A stretch of DNA of 25,121 bases, taken from Pleionea sp041589565. GTDB taxonomy: Bacteria; Pseudomonadota; Gammaproteobacteria; Enterobacterales; Kangiellaceae. Under the pieces are notes generated by a model. It ran no database searches. It saw nothing but the letters and a program-made list of their open reading frames with translations, and was not told the origin of the DNA. Position 1 is the stretch's first letter; each line of letters opens with the position of its first letter. The position numbers were made by a program, and so were the translations under genes. The stretch is taken from NCBI GenBank assembly GCA_041589565.1, contig JBFHVL010000017.1:1-25121 (forward strand). The letters run 5' to 3'. This document shows positions 1-8,454 of this stretch, in pieces.

Positions 1-191
1 AAACCGAAATCGTCCACCCCACAGTTGTTTGATACAACCGTCAGGTCTTTAACGCCCATTTTTTTGATTTGGGCGATTAGCCCTTCAGGAATACCACATA
101 ATCCGAAGCCACCGGCGATAACGGTCATACCGTCTTCAAGGCCAGCCATTGCTTCTTCATAGGTTTCAACCACTTTGTCAAAACCGGACAT
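1..191 (-). CDS. 3-oxoacid (acetoacetate) CoA-transferase subunit A, 5' part only
   Basis: The first 63 codons of a gene that runs off the left edge. The translation begins MSGFDKVVETYEEAMAGL and continues with a G-G-F-G-L-C-G-I-P-E segment, typical of the alpha subunit of family I CoA-transferases (ScoA/AtoD/PcaI). A ribosome binding site (AAGGAG, 7 nt before ATG) supports the start. The family moves CoA from succinyl-CoA or another acyl-CoA to a 3-oxoacid. Placed 56 bp after HMG-CoA lyase on the same strand, with no terminator between, it is best read as the enzyme that activates the acetoacetate released by the lyase so the thiolase of the same cluster can cleave it. The beta subunit should lie just outside the window. 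The exact acyl donor cannot be told from this fragment. Confidence 0.88.
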   Translation of the reverse strand, partial: MSGFDKVVETYEEAMAGLEDGMTVIAGGFGLCGIPEGLIAQIKKMGVKDLTVVSNNCGVDDFG

Positions 192-247
192 ATCAGCTCC
201 TTGTAATTTGTGTTTTTAAATTTATTTCTACGATCGCCAGGGGCTCA

Positions 248-1153
248 TTAAGCAAGCGCGTTGGCGACCTTGGAATTCGGCTTTCGATTTAACTTTGTCG
301 AGATCCACTGGGCTACTGAAACCAATGATTTCAAATCGACACCGGTTTCGATACCCATACCTTGCAGCATGTAAACCACATCTTCAGTAGCGACGTTGCC
401 TGATGCGCCCTTAGCATACGGACAGCCACCTAAACCTGCAATAGCACTATCGACGGTAGTGACGCCTAGTTGCAAACAAGCGAGTATATTACTAAGTGCC
501 TGGCCATAGGTGTCATGAAAGTGAATAGCTAATGCCTCCATGGGTACTTTTTGTGCTACGGCATTCAGCATTTGCTGCGCTTTGAGCGGCGTGCCGACTC
601 CTATGGTGTCACCAAGTGATATTTCGTAGCAGCCCATGCGATAAAGTTTATCAGCAACTTGGGCGACTTTTTGTGGCGAAACATCCCCTTCATAAGGACA
701 ACCCAGTACGCATGACACATAACCTCTCACTTTAACCTTGTTGCTTTTTGCTGCGTCGATTACAGGAGCAAAGCGTTCGAGGCTTTCGTCGATGGAGCAG
801 TTAATATTTTTTTGCGAGAAGCTTTCAGATGCAGCACCAAACACGGCAACTTCTTTTACATCGCATTCCAATGCGGCTTCGTAACCTTTCATATTGGGCG
901 TGAGCACCGGATAATTAATGCCGGGTTGGCGATCGATACCCTGCATGACTTCTCGATTATCGGCCATTTGTGGTACCCATTTAGGAGACACAAAACTGGT
1001 GGCTTCTATAACGGATAATCCTGTGGTACCGAGCCGGTTGATTAATTCGATTTTATCTTCAGCGGTAACGATTTGTTTTTCGTTTTGCAAGCCGTCACGG
1101 GGTCCAACTTCAACCAGTTTTACTTTTTGTGGATATTTAGGATGCGCCGTCAT
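248..1153 (-). CDS. mvaB: Hydroxymethylglutaryl-CoA lyase
   Basis: A 301-aa TIM-barrel aldolase that cleaves HMG-CoA to acetyl-CoA and acetoacetate, the last step specific to leucine breakdown. Near the N-terminus is V-E-V-G-P-R-D-G-L-Q-N (about residues 15-24). The metal-binding H-F-H-D-T-Y-G lies at 211-217. The signature G-L-G-G-C-P-Y-A-K-G-A-S-G-N, with the catalytic cysteine at 244, is intact. Length is normal for bacterial lyases. Its ATG lies only 5 bp after the liuD stop and has no strong Shine-Dalgarno, so translation is probably coupled to liuD. Some literature calls this gene liuE. The family assignment is secure because HMG-CoA lyase, methylcrotonyl-CoA carboxylase and methylglutaconyl-CoA hydratase are adjacent. 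Confidence 0.96.
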   Translation of the reverse strand: MTAHPKYPQKVKLVEVGPRDGLQNEKQIVTAEDKIELINRLGTTGLSVIEATSFVSPKWVPQMADNREVMQGIDRQPGINYPVLTPNMKGYEAALECDVKEVAVFGAASESFSQKNINCSIDESLERFAPVIDAAKSNKVKVRGYVSCVLGCPYEGDVSPQKVAQVADKLYRMGCYEISLGDTIGVGTPLKAQQMLNAVAQKVPMEALAIHFHDTYGQALSNILACLQLGVTTVDSAIAGLGGCPYAKGASGNVATEDVVYMLQGMGIETGVDLKSLVSVAQWISTKLNRKPNSKVANALA

Positions 1154-1158
1154 TGGTC

Positions 1159-3156
1159 TTACTCCGACTCGAATAACAACAGCTCTGCACCTTCATCCAC
1201 CAGATCGCCTTCCTGATAAAACAGCTCGGCGACCACTCCGTCAGCGGGCGCTTTAATGGTGTGTTCCATTTTCATGGCTTCCATTACCAAGAGTGGCTGA
1301 CCGGCTTCTACAGTATCACCAGCATTCACCATAACCGCGATAATGGTGCCGGGCATTGGGGCAGACAGGTTAGCGTTGGCATCGGAATGCTGAGCGTCGA
1401 GACCTTCCCGCTTGATGTCCAAATGGTATTGTCGACCTTTCATAAATAGAGTGAGCTGATCGGGTTGCTCAACAATGGTTGCAGTAAAACGTTCACCTCC
1501 TAAATCCACTGACAGGCCTTGGCCATTTAATGAACCACTGACTTTGTGTTCGCCATTTTCCAGTTCAACCAAAAATGCGGTATCGCGAAAATGAACTGTC
1601 ACTGGATATTCCAGCTGGCTTTCACTGTCAATAAAGGTAAGTGTGTGGAAATTATCTTCATTCAGACGCCAGCCATGAGTGCAATCCCAGGGGGAAAAGG
1701 GATCGGCACTGTCGGCACTGTGGTGCTCACCATAATCTTTTTGCTTCAACATGGAGTAAAGCGAAGCGACACATAAAACCTGATCGTCAACAACCGCTTT
1801 ATCACCAAACAATTCGTCCTGATAACGTTTGATGAAATTGGTATCCAGATCGGCCTGCTTAAATCCATCGTGAGCGGCAAGCTGATACAAAAATTCGAGA
1901 TTAGTTTTTAAGCCGACTACCTGATAGTCGATTAGCGCACTGCGCAACCGTGCTAACGCAGAGGCTCTATCGTTATCCCAGACGATCAGTTTGGCGATCA
2001 TAGGATCGTAATGCACCGACACTTCGTCGCCTTGCTGAATACCCGTATCAATACGAACATGAGAAGTTTCATTGGGTGTAGAAAGATGAACCAGAGTTCC
2101 CGTTGCAGGCAGAAAATCCTGATCAGGATCTTCGGCATAAACTCGTGCCTCGAAGGCATGACCGTTAATGCTAAGCTGATCCTGAGAGCAGGGGAGGGAT
2201 TCACCATTAGCTACTCTCAGCTGCCATTCAACCAAGTCTTGTCCGGTGATCATTTCCGTAACCGGATGTTCAACCTGTAGACGAGTGTTCATTTCCATAA
2301 AATAGAATGAGCCGTCTTCATCTAACAAAAACTCAACGGTACCTGCACCTTGATAGCCAATAGCTTTTGCAGCAGTAATGGCGACTTCACCCATCTGTTG
2401 ACGAATGTCTTCGCTCATTCCGGGGGCAGGTGCTTCTTCAATAACCTTTTGATGGCGTCGTTGTACCGAGCAATCGCGCTCAAACAAATGCACCGCATTA
2501 CCGTGACTGTCTGCGAATACTTGAATTTCAACATGGCGCGGTTTGGTAAGGTATTTTTCGATAAGTACTTTGTCATCACCAAAGGATGAAAGTGCTTCAC
2601 GTTTACAGGAGGTTAATGCGCTGTCGAATTCATCATGTGACTCAACAATACGCATGCCTTTTCCACCACCACCGGCGGTCGCTTTAATCAGAATTGGGTA
2701 GCCAATGGCGAAGGCTTGTGATTTTAAGTAATCGGCATCCTGATTCTCACCATGGTATCCAGGAACTAAAGGCACGCCTGCTTTTTCCATAATTTCTTTG
2801 GCTGCGCTTTTCGAACCCATCGCATCGATCGCGGAAGAAGGCGGACCAATAAAAACAATGTTGTTTTTTGCACAGGCATTGGCGAAGGCCGCGTTTTCAG
2901 AAAGGAAGCCGTAACCCGGATGAATCGCTTTTGCTCCGGATTTTTTGGCCACTTCCAGAATAGTATCGGCTTTTAAGTAACTGTCTTTGGCAGCAGCAGA
3001 ACCGATATGCCAGGCTTCATCGGCCATTTTGGCATGCATTGCATTGGCATCTGCATCGGAATAAACAGCAACCGTTTTAATGCCCATTTTGTGAGCCGTT
3101 TTTATAACGCGACAGGCAATCTCGCCTCGGTTTGCAATTAAAATTTTGTCAAACAT
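1159..3156 (-). CDS. liuD: Methylcrotonyl-CoA carboxylase, biotin-carrying alpha subunit
   Basis: A 665-aa subunit that carboxylates its own biotin with ATP and bicarbonate, then presents it to the beta subunit to make 3-methylglutaconyl-CoA. The N-terminal biotin carboxylase begins I-L-I-A-N-R-G-E-I-A-C-R and has the glycine-rich ATP loop G-G-G-G-K-G-M (about 160-168) and the E-M-N-T-R-L-Q-V-E-H-P-V-T-E motif near 290-303. The C-terminal biotinyl domain has M-E-A-M-K-M-E-H with the biotin-accepting lysine at about 629. The start has GGAATAGG about 5 nt upstream. Related acyl-CoA carboxylases (propionyl-, geranyl-CoA) look similar. The identity of the substrate comes from the neighbours: liuB, liuC and mvaB are all present. 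Confidence 0.95.
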   Translation of the reverse strand: MFDKILIANRGEIACRVIKTAHKMGIKTVAVYSDADANAMHAKMADEAWHIGSAAAKDSYLKADTILEVAKKSGAKAIHPGYGFLSENAAFANACAKNNIVFIGPPSSAIDAMGSKSAAKEIMEKAGVPLVPGYHGENQDADYLKSQAFAIGYPILIKATAGGGGKGMRIVESHDEFDSALTSCKREALSSFGDDKVLIEKYLTKPRHVEIQVFADSHGNAVHLFERDCSVQRRHQKVIEEAPAPGMSEDIRQQMGEVAITAAKAIGYQGAGTVEFLLDEDGSFYFMEMNTRLQVEHPVTEMITGQDLVEWQLRVANGESLPCSQDQLSINGHAFEARVYAEDPDQDFLPATGTLVHLSTPNETSHVRIDTGIQQGDEVSVHYDPMIAKLIVWDNDRASALARLRSALIDYQVVGLKTNLEFLYQLAAHDGFKQADLDTNFIKRYQDELFGDKAVVDDQVLCVASLYSMLKQKDYGEHHSADSADPFSPWDCTHGWRLNEDNFHTLTFIDSESQLEYPVTVHFRDTAFLVELENGEHKVSGSLNGQGLSVDLGGERFTATIVEQPDQLTLFMKGRQYHLDIKREGLDAQHSDANANLSAPMPGTIIAVMVNAGDTVEAGQPLLVMEAMKMEHTIKAPADGVVAELFYQEGDLVDEGAELLLFESE

Positions 3157-3174
3157 AAACCTATTCCGCCGTTA

Positions 3175-4011
3175 TTATTCTGAGTCTTCTGAATCGCCAG
3201 TTGATTTCGTGTCAACGGCAGCTGCTTGCCAGGATGGAGAACGTTTTTCTAAAAACGCACTCACACCTTCTTTACCTTCTTTTGATGCGCGAATATCGGA
3301 AATTTTTTGTGCTGTTTCCCGGAGCATTTCTTCATCGTAAGGATGGCTATCAACAAAGTTGATCAGGTTCTTAGCTGCCTGAATGGCTGCTGGACCGTTA
3401 CTCAAAATTTCGCTTATAAAATTAGAACAGTAAGCCGCAAACTCATCCATTGGTACTACTTCGTGTACCAGTCCAACTTGTTGTGCTGTTAGTGCATTAA
3501 ACCTTTCGGCTGAAATAAAATAACGACTGGCCTGGCGTTTACCCATAGCTTTGATCACATAGGGACTTATGACCGCAGGGATCAAACCCAATTTAACTTC
3601 TGATAAACAAAACTGAGCTTTGTCACTGGCAAGAACAATGTCACAACAGGCGACCAGGCCTACGCCACCGCCAAAAGCCGCTCCTTGTACGAGTGCTATG
3701 GTTGGCTTTTTTAATTGATACAGAGTTTGCATTAATGAGGCTAAGGCCAGTGAGTCTTGATAGTTCTCGGACCAGCTGTAGTCGGCCATGCGCCGCATCC
3801 AGTTCAAGTCGGCACCCGCAGAGAAACTTTTTCCATTAGCTTTCAATACCACCAGGCGAACACTTTTGTGTTGCTCCATTTTTTGTAATGCGCGCGTTAA
3901 ATCTTTGATTAATTGATCGTCAAAGGCATTGTGAATATCTGGACGATTTAAAGTAATAACACCAGCGCCTTCTGGGGTTACTTCAAGCTTCAATGCTTTT
4001 TCTTCACTCAT
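3175..4011 (-). CDS. liuC: Methylglutaconyl-CoA hydratase (enoyl-CoA hydratase family)
   Basis: A 278-aa crotonase-fold enzyme, probably hydrating 3-methylglutaconyl-CoA to HMG-CoA. The oxyanion-hole segments are visible: F-S-A-G-A-D-L-N-W-M (about 63-72) and G-A-A-F-G-G-G-V-G-L (about 110-119), followed by the C-D-I-V-L-A core. A ribosome binding site (CGGAG, about 9 nt before ATG) fixes the start. The C-terminal tail after about residue 258 is short and acidic/polar, ending D-S-E-D-S-E, and looks like a lineage-specific extension. The gene lies 18 bp upstream of liuD and 56 bp downstream of liuB, so it is almost certainly co-transcribed. Crotonase substrate specificity cannot be read from sequence alone; the assignment rests on context. 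Confidence 0.92.
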   Translation of the reverse strand: MSEEKALKLEVTPEGAGVITLNRPDIHNAFDDQLIKDLTRALQKMEQHKSVRLVVLKANGKSFSAGADLNWMRRMADYSWSENYQDSLALASLMQTLYQLKKPTIALVQGAAFGGGVGLVACCDIVLASDKAQFCLSEVKLGLIPAVISPYVIKAMGKRQASRYFISAERFNALTAQQVGLVHEVVPMDEFAAYCSNFISEILSNGPAAIQAAKNLINFVDSHPYDEEMLRETAQKISDIRASKEGKEGVSAFLEKRSPSWQAAAVDTKSTGDSEDSE

Positions 4012-4067
4012 TAGAATCTCCGCGTAGTATTTGTCGTTATCTATACATTAAGTAATGAACGCTGAGG

Positions 4068-5675
4068 TTACATACGGAACACACCAAACTTGGTGTCTTC
4101 CTGGGGTGCGTTCAGAGCGAGTGATAAATTTAATCCTAAGACCATTCGTGTATCGGCCGGATCAATAATGCCATCGTCCCATAATCGTGCCGATGCGTAG
4201 TAGGGATGGCCCTGAGTTTCGTATTGCTCTTCGATGGGGCGTTTAAATTTGGCTTCTTCTTCTGCTGACCATTCAACGCCTTTACGTTCAAAGTTGTCAC
4301 GTTTTACCTGAGCCAGAACATTTGCCGCTTGTTCGCCACCCATTACTGAGATTCGGGCATTGGGCCACATCCACAAGAAGCGAGGGCTGTATGCGCGACC
4401 ACACATTCCGTAGTTGCCGGCTCCAAAACTACCACCAACGATGACAGTAAACTTGGGTACTTTCGCACAAGCTACCGCGGTTACCATTTTTGCACCGTTT
4501 TTGGCGATACCACTGTTTTCGTATTTTCTACCCACCATAAAACCAGTGATGTTTTGCAGAAATATCAGTGGAATGTTTCGTTGCGTACACAGCTCAATAA
4601 AGTGAGCGCCTTTTAGTGCTGACTCGCTAAACAGAATGCCGTTATTGGCAATAATTCCAACTGGGTAACCCCAGATTTTTGCGAAACCACACACCAAGGT
4701 ATTACCGTAAAGAGGTTTAAATTCATCAAGCTCGGAGCCATCCACAATACGAGCAATAATTTCGCGAATATCAAAAGGCTTGCGTGAGTCGGCCGGAACA
4801 ACACCGTAAATTTCATCAACGGAGTATTTCGGTTCAGCGGGTTGGGAGATTGCCCATTGCGCTTGCTTTTTATGATTTAAATTGGCCACTACGCGACGAC
4901 AGATTTGCAGTGCATGTTCATCGTCATTAGCGAAATGATCGGTCACTCCGGAAGTTTTACAGTGTACTTCGGCACCACCGAGTTCTTCCGCGGTCACCAC
5001 TTCACCGGTCGCTGCTTTTACCAGTGGAGGACCACCCAGAAATATCGTACCTTGTTCTTTAACAATAATACTTTCATCGGCCATCGCCGGTACATAAGCA
5101 CCGCCAGCGGTACAACTTCCCATAACTACCGCAATTTGAGGAATTCCCTTGGCTGACATATTGGCTTGATTAAAGAAGATGCGACCGAAATGATCCCGAT
5201 CGGGAAACACTTGATCTTGTTGTGGCAGATTAGCACCGCCAGAATCTACCAGATAAATACAGGGCAGGTGATTTTGTTCAGCAATTTCTTGCGCACGTAA
5301 GTGCTTTTTTATGGTTTCAGGGAAGTAGGTGCCGCCTTTAACCGTTGCGTCATTCGCGACAATCATGCATTCAACACCTTGTACACGACCAATACCCGTA
5401 ATAATTCCCGCCGCAGGCACCTGGTTATCATACATGTTATAAGCTGCAAATTGAGACAGCTCTAAAAAGGGCGAACCAACATCGAGCAGTTTGCGTACTC
5501 GATCACGAGGCAGTAACTTACCGCGACTTAAATGTTTTTGATTGCGCTCTTCGCCACCGCCTTGTGCGATGACTGCCATTTTATCGCGCAGATCATCCAC
5601 CAGACCGCTCATGTATTCGGCGTTGGCTTTAAACTCTGCACTTCGTGTATTGATGCTCGATTTTATTACCGACAT
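4068..5675 (-). CDS. liuB: Methylcrotonyl-CoA carboxylase, carboxyltransferase beta subunit
   Basis: A 535-aa carboxyltransferase that moves the carboxyl group from biotin to 3-methylcrotonyl-CoA. The N-terminal half has the R-D-R-V segment and V-D-S-G-G-A-N-L-P-Q followed by F-P-D-R-D-H-F-G-R-I-F, a run characteristic of the methylcrotonyl enzyme rather than the propionyl one. The second half has the glycine-rich G-G-S-F-G-A-G-N-Y-G-M-C-G-R-A-Y and W-P-N-A-R-I-S-V-M-G-G acyl-CoA/biotin pocket. Length matches the family. The ribosome binding site is weak (GGAAC about 9 nt upstream). A hairpin with a U-run between this gene and the upstream acyl-CoA dehydrogenase raises the possibility of a separate transcript start near 5680-5720, although I see no convincing promoter there. 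Confidence 0.96.
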   Translation of the reverse strand: MSVIKSSINTRSAEFKANAEYMSGLVDDLRDKMAVIAQGGGEERNQKHLSRGKLLPRDRVRKLLDVGSPFLELSQFAAYNMYDNQVPAAGIITGIGRVQGVECMIVANDATVKGGTYFPETIKKHLRAQEIAEQNHLPCIYLVDSGGANLPQQDQVFPDRDHFGRIFFNQANMSAKGIPQIAVVMGSCTAGGAYVPAMADESIIVKEQGTIFLGGPPLVKAATGEVVTAEELGGAEVHCKTSGVTDHFANDDEHALQICRRVVANLNHKKQAQWAISQPAEPKYSVDEIYGVVPADSRKPFDIREIIARIVDGSELDEFKPLYGNTLVCGFAKIWGYPVGIIANNGILFSESALKGAHFIELCTQRNIPLIFLQNITGFMVGRKYENSGIAKNGAKMVTAVACAKVPKFTVIVGGSFGAGNYGMCGRAYSPRFLWMWPNARISVMGGEQAANVLAQVKRDNFERKGVEWSAEEEAKFKRPIEEQYETQGHPYYASARLWDDGIIDPADTRMVLGLNLSLALNAPQEDTKFGVFRM

Positions 5676-5724
5676 GGTAGGGTTCCGTTATTCGATTTAT
5701 TGTTACTTTATCTGGCAAAAAGCC

Positions 5725-5749
5725 GGGCGATTAATATTTTTAATTGCCC
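5725..5749 (-). terminator. Possible intrinsic terminator after the second acyl-CoA dehydrogenase
   Basis: Ten-base arms GGGCAATTAA and TTAATCGCCC (minus-strand sense) with one G-U pair and a 5-nt loop. They are followed by GGC and five U residues. It lies between the acyl-CoA dehydrogenase stop (5781) and the liuB start (5675). The A/U-rich upper stem makes it moderate in strength, so it may reduce rather than stop read-through. Confidence 0.5.
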
Positions 5750-5780
5750 AGCTATTCAACGCGTCAATATTGCTAATCGC

Positions 5781-6917
5781 TTATTCGTTTTCCAATGAAC
5801 GACTGATGACCATTTTTTGCACTTCGCTGGTGCCTTCATAAATTTGGCAGATACGAACGTCGCGATAGTATTTTTCAACCGGAAAGTCGGTTAGATAACC
5901 GTAGCCACCATGAATTTGAATCGCTTCCGAACAAACCCGTTCTGCCATTTCGGATGCGAACAACTTAGCCATGGAAGCTTCTTTTAAGCAGGGCAAGTTT
6001 TGATCTTTAAGTTGTGCAGCATGTAATACCAATTGACGAGCTGCTTCAATTTGAGTCGCCATTTCGGCTAACTTAAAGGCTACCGCTTGATGTTTGATTA
6101 GCGGCTTGCCAAAGGAGGTTCTGTCTTTGGCATAAGCCGTCGCAGCCTCAAGCGCTGCACGTGCAATACCTACGCACTGTGAAGCAACACCCACGCGACC
6201 GCCTTCAAGATTGGACAGGGCAATTTTATAACCTTCACCTTCTTGACCTAATCGATAGCTTGCCGGTATGCGACAGTCTTCAAAAATAATTTGTGCGGTA
6301 TCAGAAGCGTGTTGCCCCATTTTATGTTCAATGTTGGCGACAATGTAGCCGGGTGTGTCTGTAGGAACGATAAAGGCACTGATGCCTTTTTTTCCTGCGC
6401 CAGGGTCAGTGATTGCAAATACAATTGCAATGTCAGCATGCTTTCCACTGGTAATAAACTGTTTTACACCATTCAACACATAATGGTCGCCGTCACGTAC
6501 GGCTTTAGTTTTTAAATCCGAAGCATCACTGCCAGCGTGTGGTTCGGTAAGACAAAATGCAGCCAGCTTATCACCCGCAGCCAACGGTTTTACAAACTGC
6601 TCTTTTTGTTCGTCTGTTCCAAATTGATAAATAGGCATGGCTCCAACAGAGTTAGTTACACTCACAATTGTGGAACAGGCCGCGTCACCAACTGCAATTT
6701 CTTCTAAAACCAATGCCGCTGCTGTGTAACCGACATTACATCCTCCCCATTCCTCGGGAATTAACATGCCATAAAAGCCAAGTTCTGCCAGACCTTTAAG
6801 TGCATCGGCGGGGAATGTTTTTTCCTGATCCCATTTTGCTGCATGTGGCTTAATACATTCCTCAACGTACTGCTTTGCAGCGTCTCGGATCATATTTTGT
6901 TCTTCGGTTAAGATCAT
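5781..6917 (-). CDS. Acyl-CoA dehydrogenase, short/branched-chain type
   Basis: A 378-aa flavoprotein that oxidises an acyl-CoA to the 2-enoyl-CoA and passes electrons to electron-transferring flavoprotein. The segment L-T-E-P-H-A-G-S-D-A-S-D is the FAD/substrate loop. The C-terminal I-H-G-G-Y-G-Y and Y-E-G-T-S-E-V-Q place the catalytic glutamate at about residue 361, the position used by short- and medium-chain acyl-CoA dehydrogenases. This separates it from the isovaleryl-CoA dehydrogenase in the same cluster, which uses a different position. It may handle a second substrate such as isobutyryl-, 2-methylbutyryl- or butyryl-CoA; sequence alone does not decide. It is preceded by a 203-bp gap with a terminator for the upstream gene and alternative hairpins, so it may head its own transcript. 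Confidence 0.93.
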   Translation of the reverse strand: MILTEEQNMIRDAAKQYVEECIKPHAAKWDQEKTFPADALKGLAELGFYGMLIPEEWGGCNVGYTAAALVLEEIAVGDAACSTIVSVTNSVGAMPIYQFGTDEQKEQFVKPLAAGDKLAAFCLTEPHAGSDASDLKTKAVRDGDHYVLNGVKQFITSGKHADIAIVFAITDPGAGKKGISAFIVPTDTPGYIVANIEHKMGQHASDTAQIIFEDCRIPASYRLGQEGEGYKIALSNLEGGRVGVASQCVGIARAALEAATAYAKDRTSFGKPLIKHQAVAFKLAEMATQIEAARQLVLHAAQLKDQNLPCLKEASMAKLFASEMAERVCSEAIQIHGGYGYLTDFPVEKYYRDVRICQIYEGTSEVQKMVISRSLENE

Positions 6918-6949
6918 TTGCGGTTACCTGTTCTCGATACTTTGTGTTG

Positions 6950-6983
6950 AATACCAGAAGCGATTCTGGTGTGCACTGGTATT
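6950..6983 (-). other. Two mutually exclusive hairpins in the acyl-CoA dehydrogenase leader
   Basis: An 8-base inverted repeat, AATACCAG (6950-6957) with CTGGTATT (6976-6983), shares bases with a smaller one, CCAGAA (6954-6959) with TTCTGG (6964-6969). Only one can form at a time. They lie 33-66 nt upstream of the start codon. This could be an operator-like repeat or an RNA switch; nothing else in the sequence says which. Confidence 0.4.
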
Positions 6984-7061
6984 TACCTAAATTTTTTCTC
7001 TGGCCGTTATGTATGTAGTCAACAGCTTACTTTTATCCGATTGATGACTGATTTTTACCAT

Positions 7062-7089
7062 TAAAAACGGGTAGCCCAACCGGGCTACC
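7062..7089 (-). terminator. Intrinsic terminator after the thiolase gene
   Basis: A perfect 8-bp GC-rich stem, GGTAGCCC (7070-7077) and GGGCTACC (7082-7089), with a 4-nt loop. On the minus strand it is followed directly by CG and five U residues. It starts 31 bp after the thiolase stop. It should end, or strongly weaken, a liuR-liuA-thiolase transcript before the rest of the cluster. Confidence 0.82.
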
Positions 7090-7120
7090 TTGGATATTTT
7101 TCGATGGTAAGTTCTTTGAA

Positions 7121-8305
7121 CTAAACTAGTTCAATTGCCAGTGCTGTTGCTTCACCACCACCAATACACAATGAAGCGACGCCACGCTTTTTATTGTAAC
7201 GACGTAAGGCTTCAATCAAGGTGACGACAATTCGGGTACCGGAACAACCAATCGGATGACCCAGTGCACATGCGCCACCATGTACGTTAACTTTTTCATG
7301 ATCCAGTTCCAGATCTTTGATAGCCGCCATAGTGACTACGGCAAACGCTTCATTGATTTCAAACAGGTCGACATCGTTGTTAGACCAACCGGTTTTCTCA
7401 TACAAAGATTTAATGGCACCGACGGGTGCAATAGTGAATTCAGCAGGGATGCGTGCATGAGTCGCATGTCCAACGATTTTTGCGATGGGTTTCAGGCCGC
7501 GTTTTTCAGCTTCAGATTGACGCATCATCACAACGGCCGCAGCGCCATCTGAAATCGAGCTGGCGTTAGCGGCAGTCACAGTACCATCTTTTTTAAAGGC
7601 AGGGCGCAGTTGAGGAATTTTATCCAGACGCGCTTTCATCGGTTGCTCGTCGGTATCAACCGTAATGTCGCCTTTTCGAGATTGGATAACTACCGGTGAA
7701 ATTTCATCTTTAAATGCGCCGTCTTCAATCGCTTTTTGAGCACGCTTTAATGAAGTAATGGCAAACTCGTCTTGTTGCTCACGGGTGAAGCCGTATTTTT
7801 CAACGGTAGCTTCGGCGTAAACACCCATAGCCTGACCCTCGTAGGCATCTTCCAATCCATCAAACGCCATATGGTCGATGACTTTGCCATGACCAAAACG
7901 GTATCCGGTACGAGCGCGATCCAGCATATAAGGAGCGTTGGTCATGCTCTCCATTCCACCAGCCACCATGACATTGTTGCTGCCGGCCATCAACAGGTCG
8001 TGCGCTAACATAATAGTTTTCATCCCCGAACCACACACCTTGTTAATGGTGGTGCAGCCCGCCGATGTTGGAATCTCTGCTCCCAAAGCTGCCTGACGCG
8101 CAGGAGCTTGTCCTAGACCTGCAGGTAATACGCAACCCATGATCACTTCTTCAACGTCCGATGATTGAATGCCTGCACGTTTAACGGCAGCAGCGATGGC
8201 ATTGGCGCCTAATTCAGGGGCCTTAACATCCGATAACGCGCCCATAAATCCACCCATTGGGGTACGGGCCAGTCCAACAATTACAATAGGATCATTTGCA
8301 CTCAT
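7121..8305 (-). CDS. Acetyl-CoA C-acetyltransferase (thiolase II)
   Basis: A 394-aa thiolase that splits acetoacetyl-CoA into two acetyl-CoA, or runs in reverse. All catalytic elements are present: nucleophile Cys91 in I-N-K-V-C-G-S-G-M-K, His350 in G-G-A-C-A-L-G-H-P-I-G, and the second cysteine at about 380 in C-I-G-G-G-E-A-T-A. The N-E-A-F-A motif is also present. Length and motifs fit short-chain acetoacetyl-CoA thiolases of the AtoB/PhaA group. AGGA about 8 nt before ATG supports the start. With the CoA-transferase at the left edge it forms the acetoacetate-using end of the leucine pathway. It follows liuA by 149 bp and is followed by a good terminator. Confidence 0.93.
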   Translation of the reverse strand: MSANDPIVIVGLARTPMGGFMGALSDVKAPELGANAIAAAVKRAGIQSSDVEEVIMGCVLPAGLGQAPARQAALGAEIPTSAGCTTINKVCGSGMKTIMLAHDLLMAGSNNVMVAGGMESMTNAPYMLDRARTGYRFGHGKVIDHMAFDGLEDAYEGQAMGVYAEATVEKYGFTREQQDEFAITSLKRAQKAIEDGAFKDEISPVVIQSRKGDITVDTDEQPMKARLDKIPQLRPAFKKDGTVTAANASSISDGAAAVVMMRQSEAEKRGLKPIAKIVGHATHARIPAEFTIAPVGAIKSLYEKTGWSNNDVDLFEINEAFAVVTMAAIKDLELDHEKVNVHGGACALGHPIGCSGTRIVVTLIEALRRYNKKRGVASLCIGGGEATALAIELV

Positions 8306-8325
8306 GGTTTAGGTCCTTATCTTTG

Positions 8326-8344
8326 CGGAAAGCTCGACTTTCCG
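8326..8344. repeat. 7-bp inverted repeat between liuA and the thiolase gene
   Basis: CGGAAAG and CTTTCCG separated by five bases. It sits 21 bp before the thiolase start and 110 bp after the liuA stop. There is no U-run after it on either strand, so it does not look like a terminator. A processing or stabilising mRNA hairpin is a reasonable alternative. Confidence 0.45.
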
Positions 8345-8454
8345 ACATTAAGTTTTAAATTGGTTTGAAGTCCAACATAGCAGCATCATGCGCCGCAACA
8401 AATCGGACTTTCGTTCAGTGTGTTAGTAATCGAAAAAATATCTCAGGTCGTGTT

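Noticed and set aside
7018..7100. A TTGACT-like -35 upstream of the second acyl-CoA dehydrogenase
   Set aside because: No acceptable -10 lies 16-18 bp downstream, so I do not call a promoter there.
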